From assembly GCF_002843315.1 (NCBI RefSeq), contig NZ_MVDD01000007.1, forward strand, positions 62,001 to 126,000: a stretch of 64,000 nt of DNA. The letters run 5' to 3'. Position 1 is the first letter of the stretch; every line of letters starts with the position of its first letter. Below are positions 34,569 to 43,876 of the stretch, one piece after another. A model generated the notes under the pieces. The model had not been told where the DNA came from, did no database searches, and worked only from the letters and a program-made list of their open reading frames with translations. A program made the position numbers and the translations under genes. The DNA is from Labilibaculum filiforme (GTDB lineage Bacteria > Bacteroidota > Bacteroidia > Bacteroidales > Marinifilaceae).

Positions 34569-35009
34569 ATGGAATTAGAACTTTGGCATATTTGGTTGTT
34601 ACTAGCAGTTGGTCTTTTTGTAATTGAGATCTTCATCTCCAATTTTGTTTCCGTATGTTTTGGAATCGCTTCGGTTCTTACGGGTATCGTTTCCTATTTG
34701 AGATTTGAGATTCCCGCACAATTACTTGTCTTTATTGCGAGTTCACTTATCTGCTTGTTTCTTTTGAAACCATATATAACAAAACACTCCATTAGCCAAT
34801 CGTACCAACCAAATAAGGATTACAAAAATTTGATTGGCAAAGAAGCTATTGTGATGGAAGAAATTAATGATCGAAAAAACAAAGGCAGAGTTGTACTTTC
34901 CGGATCGACTTGGAAAGCCAAATCTCAATTTGGAGAAATAATACCTAAAGATACATTTGTAAAAGTATTGAATATAGACTACTCGGTGATGACCGTAAAA
35001 CGAATATAA
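34569..35009 (+). CDS. NfeD family membrane protein, short form
   Basis: The 146-residue protein has two or three N-terminal membrane helices (about 8-30, 34-50 and 55-70) and a C-terminal OB-fold-like beta domain (about 85-146: LIGKEAIVMEEI, GRVVLSGSTWKA, VKVLNI). This is the short NfeD type that usually lies next to a stomatin/flotillin-like gene and acts in membrane microdomains or protein quality control. No stomatin/SPFH gene is adjacent here, so the partner is elsewhere or absent. The gene appears monocistronic, with its own terminator. Confidence 0.88.
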   Translation: MELELWHIWLLLAVGLFVIEIFISNFVSVCFGIASVLTGIVSYLRFEIPAQLLVFIASSLICLFLLKPYITKHSISQSYQPNKDYKNLIGKEAIVMEEINDRKNKGRVVLSGSTWKAKSQFGEIIPKDTFVKVLNIDYSVMTVKRI

Positions 35010-35036
35010 GAATCTAAAATACCCTAAAACCACTTA

Positions 35037-35064
35037 GGTTGGATGTTCGCATCCAACCTTTCTT
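35037..35064 (+). terminator. Rho-independent terminator of the NfeD gene
   Basis: GGTTGGATG (35037-35045) pairs with CATCCAACC (35050-35058) around a TTCG tetraloop and is followed by TTTCTTTT. The closing C-UUCG-G-like geometry is not exact, but the stem is strong. Confidence 0.92.
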
Positions 35065-35134
35065 TTATTTTGCACATTTCCGAATAATGAGTACTTTATC
35101 CCGCTTAAAATAATTCATAATCAGTCTCTATTTA

Positions 35135-36256
35135 ATGGAAAAAGGATTTCTCTTTAAAGATGTATATAACAATCAATTAGTTGGAAACATGGCTTCGAAT
35201 ATTGTAAAGTCATGGGGCGAATTCAACACTTCTTCATTCGTTAATTCTATCGTTTCGAAGCTGAAACCACTTAGTTTATCGGAACGATCTCAACTTATTT
35301 GCACCGAATTATACCATCATCTTCCTAAATCGTACCCAAAAGCGCTTACTATTCTTTTAAATTCTATCGCCCAAGAAAACAAAACAAGTGATAAAAAAGA
35401 ATTTGAAGGCTTCTACTATATGCCTTTTGCTGCTTATGTATCGCAATATGGATTGGAAAAGGAAAATTTTCATCTTTCGATGAAAGCATTAGAGGAAATC
35501 ACAAAAATATTTACTTCAGAATTTGCCATACGACCATTCATTAGAAAATATCCAAGCGAAACTTTGGAATACCTTCACCAATGGGCAAGCAGTGAAAATG
35601 CACATGTTCGTAGGTTGGTTTCGGAAGGAAGCAGACCAAAATTACCTTGGGCATCTCCCCTTAAAGAGTTCCAAAATAATCCATTACCTGTATTGGAACT
35701 ATTGGAAAAATTAAAAGAAGATGATGAACTCTACGTTCGCAGATCGGTTGCTAATAATTTGAATGACATTGCAAAAGATCATCCTGATTTAGTAATTGAA
35801 ACTCTAACTCGTTGGAATAAAATTAAGAATAAAGATACTCAATGGATTATTAATCATGCCTCTAGAACTTTACTTAAGCAAGGCCATCCTAAAGCATTAG
35901 AACTTATCGGATTTCGACAAAAGTTACAAATAACTGTCAATAAACTTAAAACTAACACTCCAACCTGTAAACTAGGCGGTGAAATTGAATTCTCTTTCGA
36001 GATACAATCCACATCTATACAGGAACAAAATTTAATGATTGATTTTATCGTTCATTATAGGAAAGCTAATGGCAAAACATCTCCAAAGGTGTTTAAACTT
36101 TCAAAAAAAGTTCTTTCTGCTAAGGAATGCATTTCTTTCAAGAAAAAGATTTCTTTTAAACCTATCACAACAAGAAAGCACTATTTAGGAACACACGAAA
36201 TCGAAATTCAGATTAATGGAATAAAATATGGAAAAATTGGGTTTGAGGTGGAATGA
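35135..36256 (+). CDS. AlkC-like DNA alkylation repair protein (HEAT-like repeats plus Ig-like domain)
   Basis: The 373-residue protein has an all-helical HEAT-like repeat region (about 1-265). It carries the AlkC-type signature HVRRLVSEGSRPKLPWASPL (about 158-177) and a second repeat YVRRSVANNLNDIAKDHPDL (about 207-226). The C-terminal about 100 residues are beta-rich and predicted to form an Ig-like domain, as known for AlkC subfamily glycosylases. These enzymes excise cationic alkylated bases such as 3-methyladenine and 3-methylcytosine. It appears monocistronic; the convergent rhodanese gene ends 12 bases away. Confidence 0.85.
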   Translation: MEKGFLFKDVYNNQLVGNMASNIVKSWGEFNTSSFVNSIVSKLKPLSLSERSQLICTELYHHLPKSYPKALTILLNSIAQENKTSDKKEFEGFYYMPFAAYVSQYGLEKENFHLSMKALEEITKIFTSEFAIRPFIRKYPSETLEYLHQWASSENAHVRRLVSEGSRPKLPWASPLKEFQNNPLPVLELLEKLKEDDELYVRRSVANNLNDIAKDHPDLVIETLTRWNKIKNKDTQWIINHASRTLLKQGHPKALELIGFRQKLQITVNKLKTNTPTCKLGGEIEFSFEIQSTSIQEQNLMIDFIVHYRKANGKTSPKVFKLSKKVLSAKECISFKKKISFKPITTRKHYLGTHEIEIQINGIKYGKIGFEVE

Positions 36257-36268
36257 TACTTTTTGCTA

Positions 36269-36619
36269 TTAATACCGCTGCACTTTGGGATCTACCTCTA
36301 CCGACCAACGATCAATGCCTCCCGCTAAATTATAAACACGCGAGAATCCATTCTTTTGTAAATAATTTATTACATGTTTGCTTCGTACGCCCATGTGACA
36401 AAACACAATCAAATCTTTATTTTTAGGTAAATCGGCCAATTTATAAGGAATTTGTCCCATTGGAACGTGCATCGCATCCTTCAAATGGCAAATTTGAATC
36501 TCGGAATGTTCCCGCACATCAAGCATTATCAGATCCTTCCTCTTCTCCATTTCCTGCACCAATTCTAATGGTGTATAATCTTGCTTGTCCGATAAATTAT
36601 TTTTAAAAAAACCATTCAT
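36269..36619 (-). CDS. Rhodanese-like sulfurtransferase
   Basis: The 116-residue single-domain rhodanese starts at the ATG at 36619. That start is preceded by AGGA at good spacing, and the 25 residues before it in the longer frame are not family-like. The domain shows LIMLDVREHSE (about 30-40), the active-site loop CHMGVRS with nucleophilic Cys near residue 76, and GGIDRWS near the C-terminus. There is no signal peptide, so it is cytoplasmic. It transfers sulfane sulfur to an unidentified acceptor. A perfect minus-strand TAAATTTG box lies about 130 bases upstream. Confidence 0.92.
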   Translation of the reverse strand: MNGFFKNNLSDKQDYTPLELVQEMEKRKDLIMLDVREHSEIQICHLKDAMHVPMGQIPYKLADLPKNKDLIVFCHMGVRSKHVINYLQKNGFSRVYNLAGGIDRWSVEVDPKVQRY

Positions 36620-36747
36620 TTTTTTCCTATTCTTTTCTAATCTTAATAAAGATAAGGAATTGAATTGACAAAATAGATAAGCAACGCTTCGCATTTCTTG
36701 TCTAATTATTTGTATAGAACAGGTAAACTATCCTGTTTATCGAAAAA

Positions 36748-36755
36748 CAAATTTA
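36748..36755 (-). promoter_or_regulatory. -7 box for the rhodanese gene
   Basis: The minus strand reads TAAATTTG, a perfect consensus match. It mirrors the plus-strand box at 36783-36790, making a divergent promoter pair. No clear -33 element was seen. Confidence 0.45.
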
Positions 36756-36782
36756 TAAGCCGACAATACTAAGCATAAATTG

Positions 36783-36790
36783 TAAATTTG
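36783..36790 (+). promoter_or_regulatory. -7 box for the ABC/RND export operon
   Basis: TAAATTTG is a perfect TAnnTTTG match, 79 bases upstream of the ABC ATPase start. It is the only good box found before the seven-gene export operon. A -33 TTG is not visible. Confidence 0.45.
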
Positions 36791-36869
36791 GTAAGCGAAT
36801 GATTAACAGAGATCTTCTTTTTACAATCGCTTATTATTCAGACTGATTTACTTTTAAACTAACCAGCAG

Positions 36870-37754
36870 ATGCAAATCAACATTCGGGAACTAAGCAAAA
36901 TATATCCAAACGGGAAAAAAGCTCTTGACGATGTAAATCTCGAAATTGGTGCCGGAATGTTTGGATTACTTGGTCCGAATGGTGCAGGAAAGTCAAGTTT
37001 GATGCGAATTTTGGTGACTCTAATGAAACCTAGTATCGGTTCCGTTTCGATTGATTCATTCGATTTGGAAAAAAATCGAAAAGAAATTAGAAGCATATTG
37101 GGTTACTTGCCACAGGACTTCCGCTTTTTCTCGAAGCTTAAAACATGGGAATTTTTAGACTATGCAGCTTCACTTTCTGGAATGAGAAATAAAAGTATCC
37201 GAAGAGATAAGGTGGATGAATGGCTGGACAAAGTAGGTTTATTTGATGTTCGGGAACGGGACGCAAATAAACTCTCCGGAGGAATGAAACGAAGATTGGG
37301 TATTGCCCAAACCTTAATTGGGAATCCAAAAATAATTGTAGTTGATGAACCAACAACTGGACTTGATCCAGAAGAAAGAATTCGCTTCAGGAATATATTA
37401 TCGGAATTAAGCCAGCAAGATGTAATCATTATTTTATCCACTCATATTGTTGGAGATATATCCAGTGTTTGCAACAATTTGGCCTTGCTAAATAATGGAC
37501 AAGTTGCTTTTAAGGGAACACCCGAAGCTCTAATTGAGAAAGCTCGGGGACATGTTTGGCAGGTAAATACATCGGGCTACGAATACGATATGATTAAAGA
37601 TAAATATCCTGTAATTTCAACAATACCAACTCAGGAAGGATGGGAGGTTCAATTAATTGGAGACGGCAGTCAATTTACCAATGCAATAGAATTGGAACCA
37701 AACTTAGAACATGCCTACGTTTATTTTATGGAAATGTCCTCAGCACTCATTTAG
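36870..37754 (+). CDS. ABC transporter ATP-binding protein, export operon gene 1
   Basis: The 294-residue protein has one complete nucleotide-binding domain: Walker A GPNGAGKSS (about 35-43), Q-loop in LPQDFRFF, signature LSGGMKRR, Walker B IIVVDEPTTGLDP and H-loop STHIV. The last about 80 residues form a small accessory domain. It resembles the ABC-2 type (CcmA/NatA-like) exporters. It lies 10 bases before the permease gene, which is its obvious membrane partner. The ATPase domain fused to the second RND pump further down the operon is clearly a relative (both have MFGLLGPNGAGKS and GLDPxERIRFRN). Confidence 0.94.
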   Translation: MQINIRELSKIYPNGKKALDDVNLEIGAGMFGLLGPNGAGKSSLMRILVTLMKPSIGSVSIDSFDLEKNRKEIRSILGYLPQDFRFFSKLKTWEFLDYAASLSGMRNKSIRRDKVDEWLDKVGLFDVRERDANKLSGGMKRRLGIAQTLIGNPKIIVVDEPTTGLDPEERIRFRNILSELSQQDVIIILSTHIVGDISSVCNNLALLNNGQVAFKGTPEALIEKARGHVWQVNTSGYEYDMIKDKYPVISTIPTQEGWEVQLIGDGSQFTNAIELEPNLEHAYVYFMEMSSALI

Positions 37755-37764
37755 TACTTAAAAA

Positions 37765-40700
37765 ATGATCTCAACCCACATTATACGTACAGTAGCCAAA
37801 TACGAAACCAGAACACTTCTTCGATCGTGGTTTTTTAGAATTTTTGCCGGACTATCCGTTCTGTTTATTGGCATTTTTAATATTGCAACCTTTATCGAAG
37901 ATAGTGGTTCTCCATGGATCTACCGAGCACTTCCTGCTGCAATTCCTTATGCCAATCTCATCATTTTAAATTTAGGACAGGCTATTGTTGCTGTATTTTT
38001 AGCCTCCGAATTTCTGAAACAAGACAGTAAAAACGATACCGTTGAAGTTATTTATGCCCGATCGATGACCAACAGCGAATATATTTTGGGGAAAACTCTC
38101 GGAATTATAAGCGTTTTCGTCCTCCTTAATTTTATCATTTTATTCATGGGAATTGGCTTCTCATTTTTAAGTAAGGATTCATCGCAAAGTGCCTGGGTGG
38201 TAATTTACTATCCTCTCTTAATATCCATCCCTACACTCGTTTACATTCTAGGTTTGGCTTTCTTTTTAATGATTGTTTTAAAAAACCAAGCTATTACATT
38301 CATTATTCTATTAGGTTACATTGCACTCAGCATCTTCTACTTAAATACAAAATTTTATCATCTATTCGATTATATTGCCTATCAGGTGCCAATGATGAAC
38401 TCGACCATTGGAGGATTTGGAAATTTACAAGAAATAGCCATTCACCGTGGTATTTATTTCTTCTTGGGAATCGGCTTTATTCTCTTCACTATATCCAAAT
38501 TAAATCGCTTGCCACAATCGAAAAAATTGGTTTCTCTTCCTATATATTTGGCTGTTACTAGTTTTCTTATTGGAGGGTTACTAACAATGAAATACATCAA
38601 TATTAATATTGACAATCAGGAGTTTAAAAATGACATGATTGCTTTAAACAACAAATATATTGCATTCCCAAAACCAGAAGTTACCTCTTGCAATATAGAT
38701 CTTACTCATGAAGGTGAAGAAATAGCTGTAAAAATAAAGCTTGATATTTATAATCATTCCGCTTCTGATTTAGACACGCTTCTCTTCAGTTTAAATCCTA
38801 ATTTAAAAATAAGTTCTGTGCTTCAAAAAGGTAAAAACATACCATTTTTAAGACAAACACATTTACTAAAAATTATTCCCGATCAGGCCTTAGTAAAAAA
38901 CACAAGCACTCAATTAGAGCTTACTTACAGTGGTACGATAGATGAAAGAACTCATTTTTTAGATTTAAATTCGGAATTAACAGAAGATAACTTTACGGCA
39001 CAAATGTTTCGCATTCGAAAACGATTTGCTTATCTGAACGATAATTTTGTATGTCTCACAAGCGATGCTTTATGGTATCCTATTGCAGGAGTTGGATATT
39101 CCTCCAGTAATCCGGCTTTATATTCACCAGATTTTACAAACTACCATCTAAAAGTTCAAAGTTCAAACAAATTGGTTCCTGTTTCTCAAGGCAAGGTAAG
39201 CCAAATTAAAGACGGAGTTTTTGAGTTTCATCCAGAATCGGCCTTGCCAAAAATAAGTCTTCTAATTGGTGATTATCTAAAGCATAGCATTCAAGTTGAT
39301 TCTGTTGAATATTCAATTTATAGTATTCGTGGAAACGAATTTTTCTTGAATCATTTTGATGTGATTCAGGATAGTTTGCCTTCCTTAATCCGAGAATTAA
39401 AAAACGAATACGAAACCGAAATAAATTTAGATTATCCGTTCAAACGATTTTCCCTCGCCGAAGTGCCTATTCAATTTGCTTTGGACAAACACATTTGGTC
39501 GATAAGCAGTGATGCGGTGCAACCTGAAATCATTTTTTATCCTGAAAAAGGAGTTCTAATGGAGGAAACTGATTTTAAAAAACGAAAGAACCGTTTCGAA
39601 AAAAGAATGAAGCGCGATAATGAAGAAGTCTCGGACGAAGAACTGCAAGCTCGTATTTTCAAAAGATTCGTACGCGCAAATTTTATGCCCTCAGGAACAG
39701 AATGGTATCAATATGATAATGTTGATGGAAATACTTACTCCCCTTTCCCCAACTACTATGGCTACTCCACTCAAATGTATTCACAGGAGTATCCTGCTCT
39801 GAATATTGCATTGGGTGTTTATTTGAAAGAAAAAAATACCAGTTCAACATCTCAAAACCGTTGGCAATTCGATGGAATTAGTAAGGAAGAGCTAATTAAC
39901 CTTGAATTAAAAAAAGCCTCCTTAACCGACATCACAAAGTCGGGTGTTTCTGTCGCCAAAAACGAGAATGAACAAATCTACTTAAATGATATTTTTAGCG
40001 TAAAAGGAATTCATCTGTTTTCTATTTTTAAAGCTAGGTATGGCGAAGAAAAATTTAATTCTCTTCTAAAAAAATACATCCAAGAAAACCAACATCGCAA
40101 ATTTAGTTTTACCAGTTTTGATAGTTTGCTGCTTGCAAACAACGGTGAATCTATTTTATCGGATGTGAATAATTGGTACACTACCAACAAGTTGCCAGGT
40201 TTTTTAATTAAAGATCTTGAAACCTACAAAGTAAAAGATGGAGATCATATTAAATACCAAATTCGTTACAAAATTTCAAATCCCGAATCGGTAGATGGAA
40301 TTGTTTCGGTAAGCATCGAACTAAATGATCGGAATGGAAGGCGAAACCGAAGGAGTTTTGAGGAAGAAAAACCTGCCTTTTCCAAAACCATTTTTGTACC
40401 TGCAAATACTGCCCTCGAAGTTGGATTTGTATTTCCCTCGCAACCAGGCAGAATGAATGTATCGACACATATTTCCGAAAATCTACCCAATAGTTTGGTT
40501 TATGATTTTAGTTCATTCGATGAAACCAAGAAAGACATTTTCTTTAATGATATTAAAGAATGTGAGGCCTTCGACGGGATTTTAGCAACAAATGAATTGG
40601 TTGTTGATAACGAAGATAAAGGATTTGAATATGTACAGGTATCCAACAAAAGTTATTTAAAACAGTGGATGGATGACAAACGAATTACAGAGCATGAATA

Positions 40701-41115
40701 TTCGAATTTACGTACTTGGAATCCTCCAAACGAATGGAAAAATGTTTTGCGTTCTGGCTTTTTCGGAAAATATGTAAAATCAGCAGCTTTCACAAAATCC
40801 GGACAAGGAGAACGTTCTGCCAGTTGGACTGCAAGCCTAGAACATAGTGCTCAATACGATGTTTATTGTCATATCGAAAAGGTGGAGCCATGGGGACGAC
40901 GAAGAGGACAGCAAAAAAAAGCAGATTATAATTTTAAAGTATATCATGAATCAGGCATCGAGGAAATAAATAAAAGTGATCAGGAACTGGAAAGCGGATG
41001 GAATTATCTGGGTACCTTCTTTATTACACCTGAAAATGCAAAAGTGGAGCTTAGCAATAAATCGACAGGCTCATTTCTCTTTGCTGATGCAATTAAATGG
41101 GTAGAAAATAAATAA
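37765..41115 (+). CDS. ABC-2 permease fused to a catalytically degenerate M1-peptidase-like domain and a golvesin-type C-terminal domain
   Basis: The 1116-residue protein has about six membrane helices in residues 20-290 (ABC-2 permease). A large periplasmic part begins with a beta-rich region (about 310-480) and continues into an M1 aminopeptidase-like domain. Its C-terminal signature SVKGIHLFSIFKARYGEEKF is recognisable, but the zinc motif HExxH is absent; the likely equivalent segment reads SQEYPALN near residue 675. A beta-rich linker follows, and the last about 120 residues (about 995-1116) look like a golvesin C-terminal-like domain (SASWTASLEHSAQYDVYCHI, LGTFFITP, ADAIKW). M1-permease fusions are known in Bacteroidota; the loss of zinc ligands and the extra C-terminal domain are the odd points. 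A substrate-binding or gating role is inferred. Confidence 0.8.
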   Translation: MISTHIIRTVAKYETRTLLRSWFFRIFAGLSVLFIGIFNIATFIEDSGSPWIYRALPAAIPYANLIILNLGQAIVAVFLASEFLKQDSKNDTVEVIYARSMTNSEYILGKTLGIISVFVLLNFIILFMGIGFSFLSKDSSQSAWVVIYYPLLISIPTLVYILGLAFFLMIVLKNQAITFIILLGYIALSIFYLNTKFYHLFDYIAYQVPMMNSTIGGFGNLQEIAIHRGIYFFLGIGFILFTISKLNRLPQSKKLVSLPIYLAVTSFLIGGLLTMKYININIDNQEFKNDMIALNNKYIAFPKPEVTSCNIDLTHEGEEIAVKIKLDIYNHSASDLDTLLFSLNPNLKISSVLQKGKNIPFLRQTHLLKIIPDQALVKNTSTQLELTYSGTIDERTHFLDLNSELTEDNFTAQMFRIRKRFAYLNDNFVCLTSDALWYPIAGVGYSSSNPALYSPDFTNYHLKVQSSNKLVPVSQGKVSQIKDGVFEFHPESALPKISLLIGDYLKHSIQVDSVEYSIYSIRGNEFFLNHFDVIQDSLPSLIRELKNEYETEINLDYPFKRFSLAEVPIQFALDKHIWSISSDAVQPEIIFYPEKGVLMEETDFKKRKNRFEKRMKRDNEEVSDEELQARIFKRFVRANFMPSGTEWYQYDNVDGNTYSPFPNYYGYSTQMYSQEYPALNIALGVYLKEKNTSSTSQNRWQFDGISKEELINLELKKASLTDITKSGVSVAKNENEQIYLNDIFSVKGIHLFSIFKARYGEEKFNSLLKKYIQENQHRKFSFTSFDSLLLANNGESILSDVNNWYTTNKLPGFLIKDLETYKVKDGDHIKYQIRYKISNPESVDGIVSVSIELNDRNGRRNRRSFEEEKPAFSKTIFVPANTALEVGFVFPSQPGRMNVSTHISENLPNSLVYDFSSFDETKKDIFFNDIKECEAFDGILATNELVVDNEDKGFEYVQVSNKSYLKQWMDDKRITEHEYSNLRTWNPPNEWKNVLRSGFFGKYVKSAAFTKSGQGERSASWTASLEHSAQYDVYCHIEKVEPWGRRRGQQKKADYNFKVYHESGIEEINKSDQELESGWNYLGTFFITPENAKVELSNKSTGSFLFADAIKWVENK

Positions 41116-41136
41116 AATTTACAAATTATATAAGGC

Positions 41137-42639
41137 ATGATCACAACGATACCACAGCAAAAATTATTACGAATATTAATTTGTGCCGGAGCAATTCTTT
41201 TCAGTTCTTTTTACTCACAGGCTCAAAAAGATATTACTTTGGAAGAGGCTCTTCTTATAGCCTTTGAAAATAGTCCAGACATTAAAAAATCGAGAATAAA
41301 CATGCAGCAAAACAAAGAACACCTGAATGCGCAACTAGCATCTTTACGTTCTCGTTTTTCCTTCGATATTACCCCTTTGTCGTACGACAAAACAGAATCC
41401 TATAACGATTATTTTTCCACTTGGAATACTTCTGAAAATAAAAAGACAAGTGGAACATTTACGGTTTCACAACCAATTAAATTTACTGATGGCAGATTAT
41501 CATTACAGAATGAGTTTGGTTATCAGGACAATTACTCCGAAGCCAGCAGTTCTAACTATGCTGGATACAACAACTCATTATACTTACAGTACGATCAGCC
41601 ACTGTTTACATTCAATAAAACAAAAATGGATTTAACTCGCAATGAGTTAAATCTTGAAAATGCAACCCTAGCCTACTCCATTCAAATGCTAAACATGGAA
41701 AGACAGGTAAATCAAGCATTTTATTCCATTTATCAGAAGCAAATGGCCTTAAAAATTTCGGAAGAAGAGTTCGAAAATCAGAAAGTAAGCAAGGAAATTA
41801 TTGCAAGTAAAGTAGAAGGAGGTTTATCTGCGAAAGAAGAACTTTATCAGGCCGAATTAAACTATGCTACCAGCAAATCGAGTCTCGATAATAATCGTGT
41901 AGAATTGGAAAATGCAAAAGATGAATTCAAATTTTTATTAGGTATTTCTTTATACGATGACATAGCAGTTAGCACCGATATTCAATACATTCCGGTAGTT
42001 GTGGATCTTGAAAAAGCCATTGAAAACGGATTGAGTCAAAGATTGGAATTGTCGCAACGTGAAATAGATTTAAACAATGCAAAGTTCGATTTAATACAAA
42101 CCTCAGCGGTAAACGAATTTAAAGGAAATGTGAGTCTTTCGATTGGAATTATGGGTAACAATGAAAAACTAGCTGATGTGTACGACAAACCAACCAAGAG
42201 TCCACGAGTTGGCATTACTTTTTCCGTTCCGATATTTGATTGGGGCGAGAGAAAAGCACGAATAAGAGCTGCCGAATTAGAAATTGAAAGTCGCGAAATA
42301 GATAAAAACAGCCTGCGAGATGATATCACAATTAATATTCGAAAGATATATCGGAACCTTCAAAATCTAATTCAGCAAATAGAAATTGCGAAGCAAAATC
42401 AGAAAAATGCAGCCCTAACTTATGATATTAATTTAGAGAGATACCGAAACGGTGATTTAACCAGTATCGATTTGGAACGATTTCAAAATCAGTTATCCGA
42501 AAAGAAAATGAACCTAGCCAACTCTCTAATTAACTACAAATTAGAACTGTTAAATTTAAAAATACAATCGCTTTGGGATTTCGAGAATGACCGCTCATTT
42601 GTTCCACAAGAATTGCAGGAAAATTTGATTATTGAATAA
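41137..42639 (+). CDS. TolC family outer-membrane efflux protein
   Basis: The 500-residue protein has a signal peptide ending near YSQAQ. Two long outer-membrane efflux protein repeats follow, with alternating beta-barrel strands and long coiled-coil helices (about 40-270 and 280-490). The motif LEEALLIAFENSPDIKKS at the mature N-terminus is typical. It forms the outer-membrane duct for tripartite pumps. It follows the permease by 21 bases and precedes the adaptor by 14, with an AAGG ribosome-binding site before the ATG. Within this operon it may serve the RND pumps, the ABC exporters, or both. Confidence 0.93.
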   Translation: MITTIPQQKLLRILICAGAILFSSFYSQAQKDITLEEALLIAFENSPDIKKSRINMQQNKEHLNAQLASLRSRFSFDITPLSYDKTESYNDYFSTWNTSENKKTSGTFTVSQPIKFTDGRLSLQNEFGYQDNYSEASSSNYAGYNNSLYLQYDQPLFTFNKTKMDLTRNELNLENATLAYSIQMLNMERQVNQAFYSIYQKQMALKISEEEFENQKVSKEIIASKVEGGLSAKEELYQAELNYATSKSSLDNNRVELENAKDEFKFLLGISLYDDIAVSTDIQYIPVVVDLEKAIENGLSQRLELSQREIDLNNAKFDLIQTSAVNEFKGNVSLSIGIMGNNEKLADVYDKPTKSPRVGITFSVPIFDWGERKARIRAAELEIESREIDKNSLRDDITINIRKIYRNLQNLIQQIEIAKQNQKNAALTYDINLERYRNGDLTSIDLERFQNQLSEKKMNLANSLINYKLELLNLKIQSLWDFENDRSFVPQELQENLIIE

Positions 42640-42680
42640 ATACAATCTCAATCATGATATACCATACTAAGTCCATAGCC

Positions 42681-43730
42681 ATGAAACGAATCGCATTCTA
42701 CCTTTTATGCCTTGCACTATTTTCTGCTTGCAACGATAAGGCAACTGATCTGAACAAAGACATCGCAGTTCAAGTATCGGTTCAGGAAATTACCTCCAAA
42801 AGCATCGAAAAATTTATTAGCACCACAGGAACTGTAAATCCGATTAAAAGAGTGGAAATAAAAAGCGAAGTGGCCGGAAAATACCGCTTGCAAAATAATC
42901 CGGCAACTGGTCGTTCTTTTGCTTTGGGCGATTACGTAAAAGAGGGAACCAATGTAATCGTTTTGGAAGACAAAGAATACGAGAACAACATCAAAATAAA
43001 ATCGTTAGAGTTACGACTGGAGATTTCTCAACAAGTATCCGAAAAGCAACAATCTTTGTATGAAAAAGGTGGCGTTACCCTTTCGGAAGTGAGAAATGCC
43101 GAAATCGACCTGATTAATGCCAAATATTCCTACGAAGATGCCCTTTTTCGCTTGGCAAAATTAAAAGTGAAAGCTCCATTTTCGGGAATTATTACTACCC
43201 TAAACTACTATACCGAAAATACTAGAATCGAAGCCTCGTCGGACTTGTTAAGCATTATGGATTACAGCAAACTTCATATGGAGATTAATCTGGCCGAAAA
43301 AAATATGACTGCCATTAAAAAAGGACAGCAGGTAAATATCATTAACTATACCATTCCTGGTGATACTTTAAGTGGTATTCTTGCACAATTATCTCCTGCT
43401 ATCGATTCTGAAACCAGATCTTTTAAAGCTGTAATTAATATCGACAACTCAAAACTTTTATTGCGCCCAGGAATGTTTGCAAAAGGTGAGATTGTGGTTG
43501 CAAAAGCGGATTCGACCATTGTAATTCCGAAAGATGTGATTTTAAACAAACAAAAAGGAAATACTGTTTTTGTTGTAAACAAGGGCTTGGCCGAAGAGCG
43601 TGTGGTAGAATTTGGGTTAGAAAATCCTACCGAAGTACAAATAATTTCGGGTTTAGAGAAAAAAGATCGATTGGTAGTAAAAGGCTTTGAAACACTTCGA
43701 AACCGATCAAAAATAAAGGTGGTAAAATAA
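42681..43730 (+). CDS. RND/ABC periplasmic adaptor (membrane-fusion lipoprotein)
   Basis: The product is 349 residues from the ATG at 42681, chosen because it begins a lipoprotein signal (MKRIAFYLLCLALFSAC, lipobox Cys17); an ATG 9 codons upstream is less likely. It has the barrel-sandwich hybrid (about 55-100 and 145-185), an alpha-hairpin between, a beta-barrel (about 190-265) and a membrane-proximal domain (about 270-349: VIPKDVILNKQKGNTVFVV). The alpha-hairpin is short. It links TolC to an inner-membrane transporter. Because the operon has both RND and ABC pumps, the partner cannot be decided from sequence. Confidence 0.92.
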   Translation: MKRIAFYLLCLALFSACNDKATDLNKDIAVQVSVQEITSKSIEKFISTTGTVNPIKRVEIKSEVAGKYRLQNNPATGRSFALGDYVKEGTNVIVLEDKEYENNIKIKSLELRLEISQQVSEKQQSLYEKGGVTLSEVRNAEIDLINAKYSYEDALFRLAKLKVKAPFSGIITTLNYYTENTRIEASSDLLSIMDYSKLHMEINLAEKNMTAIKKGQQVNIINYTIPGDTLSGILAQLSPAIDSETRSFKAVINIDNSKLLLRPGMFAKGEIVVAKADSTIVIPKDVILNKQKGNTVFVVNKGLAEERVVEFGLENPTEVQIISGLEKKDRLVVKGFETLRNRSKIKVVK

Positions 43731-43876
43731 TCTTAGCAGATCGATAAATGCTAAACTCAAGATATTAGACATGAGATATTAGGTTGATTTACAGTATGTT
43801 TATTTCAGAATCGAAATATTCTTAAAGTAAATGTAACAGAACATTCTATGTCATTCAATAATAAATTGCTTTCAAA

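Noticed and set aside
36620-36694. 25-residue extension of the rhodanese
   Set aside because: The ATG at 36619 has an AGGA ribosome-binding site and starts close to the domain; the extension has no family similarity.
43731-43876. Repeated GATATTAG words between the adaptor and RND genes as a possible tandem repeat
   Set aside because: Only two imperfect short copies are present, which is within chance for AT-rich sequence.
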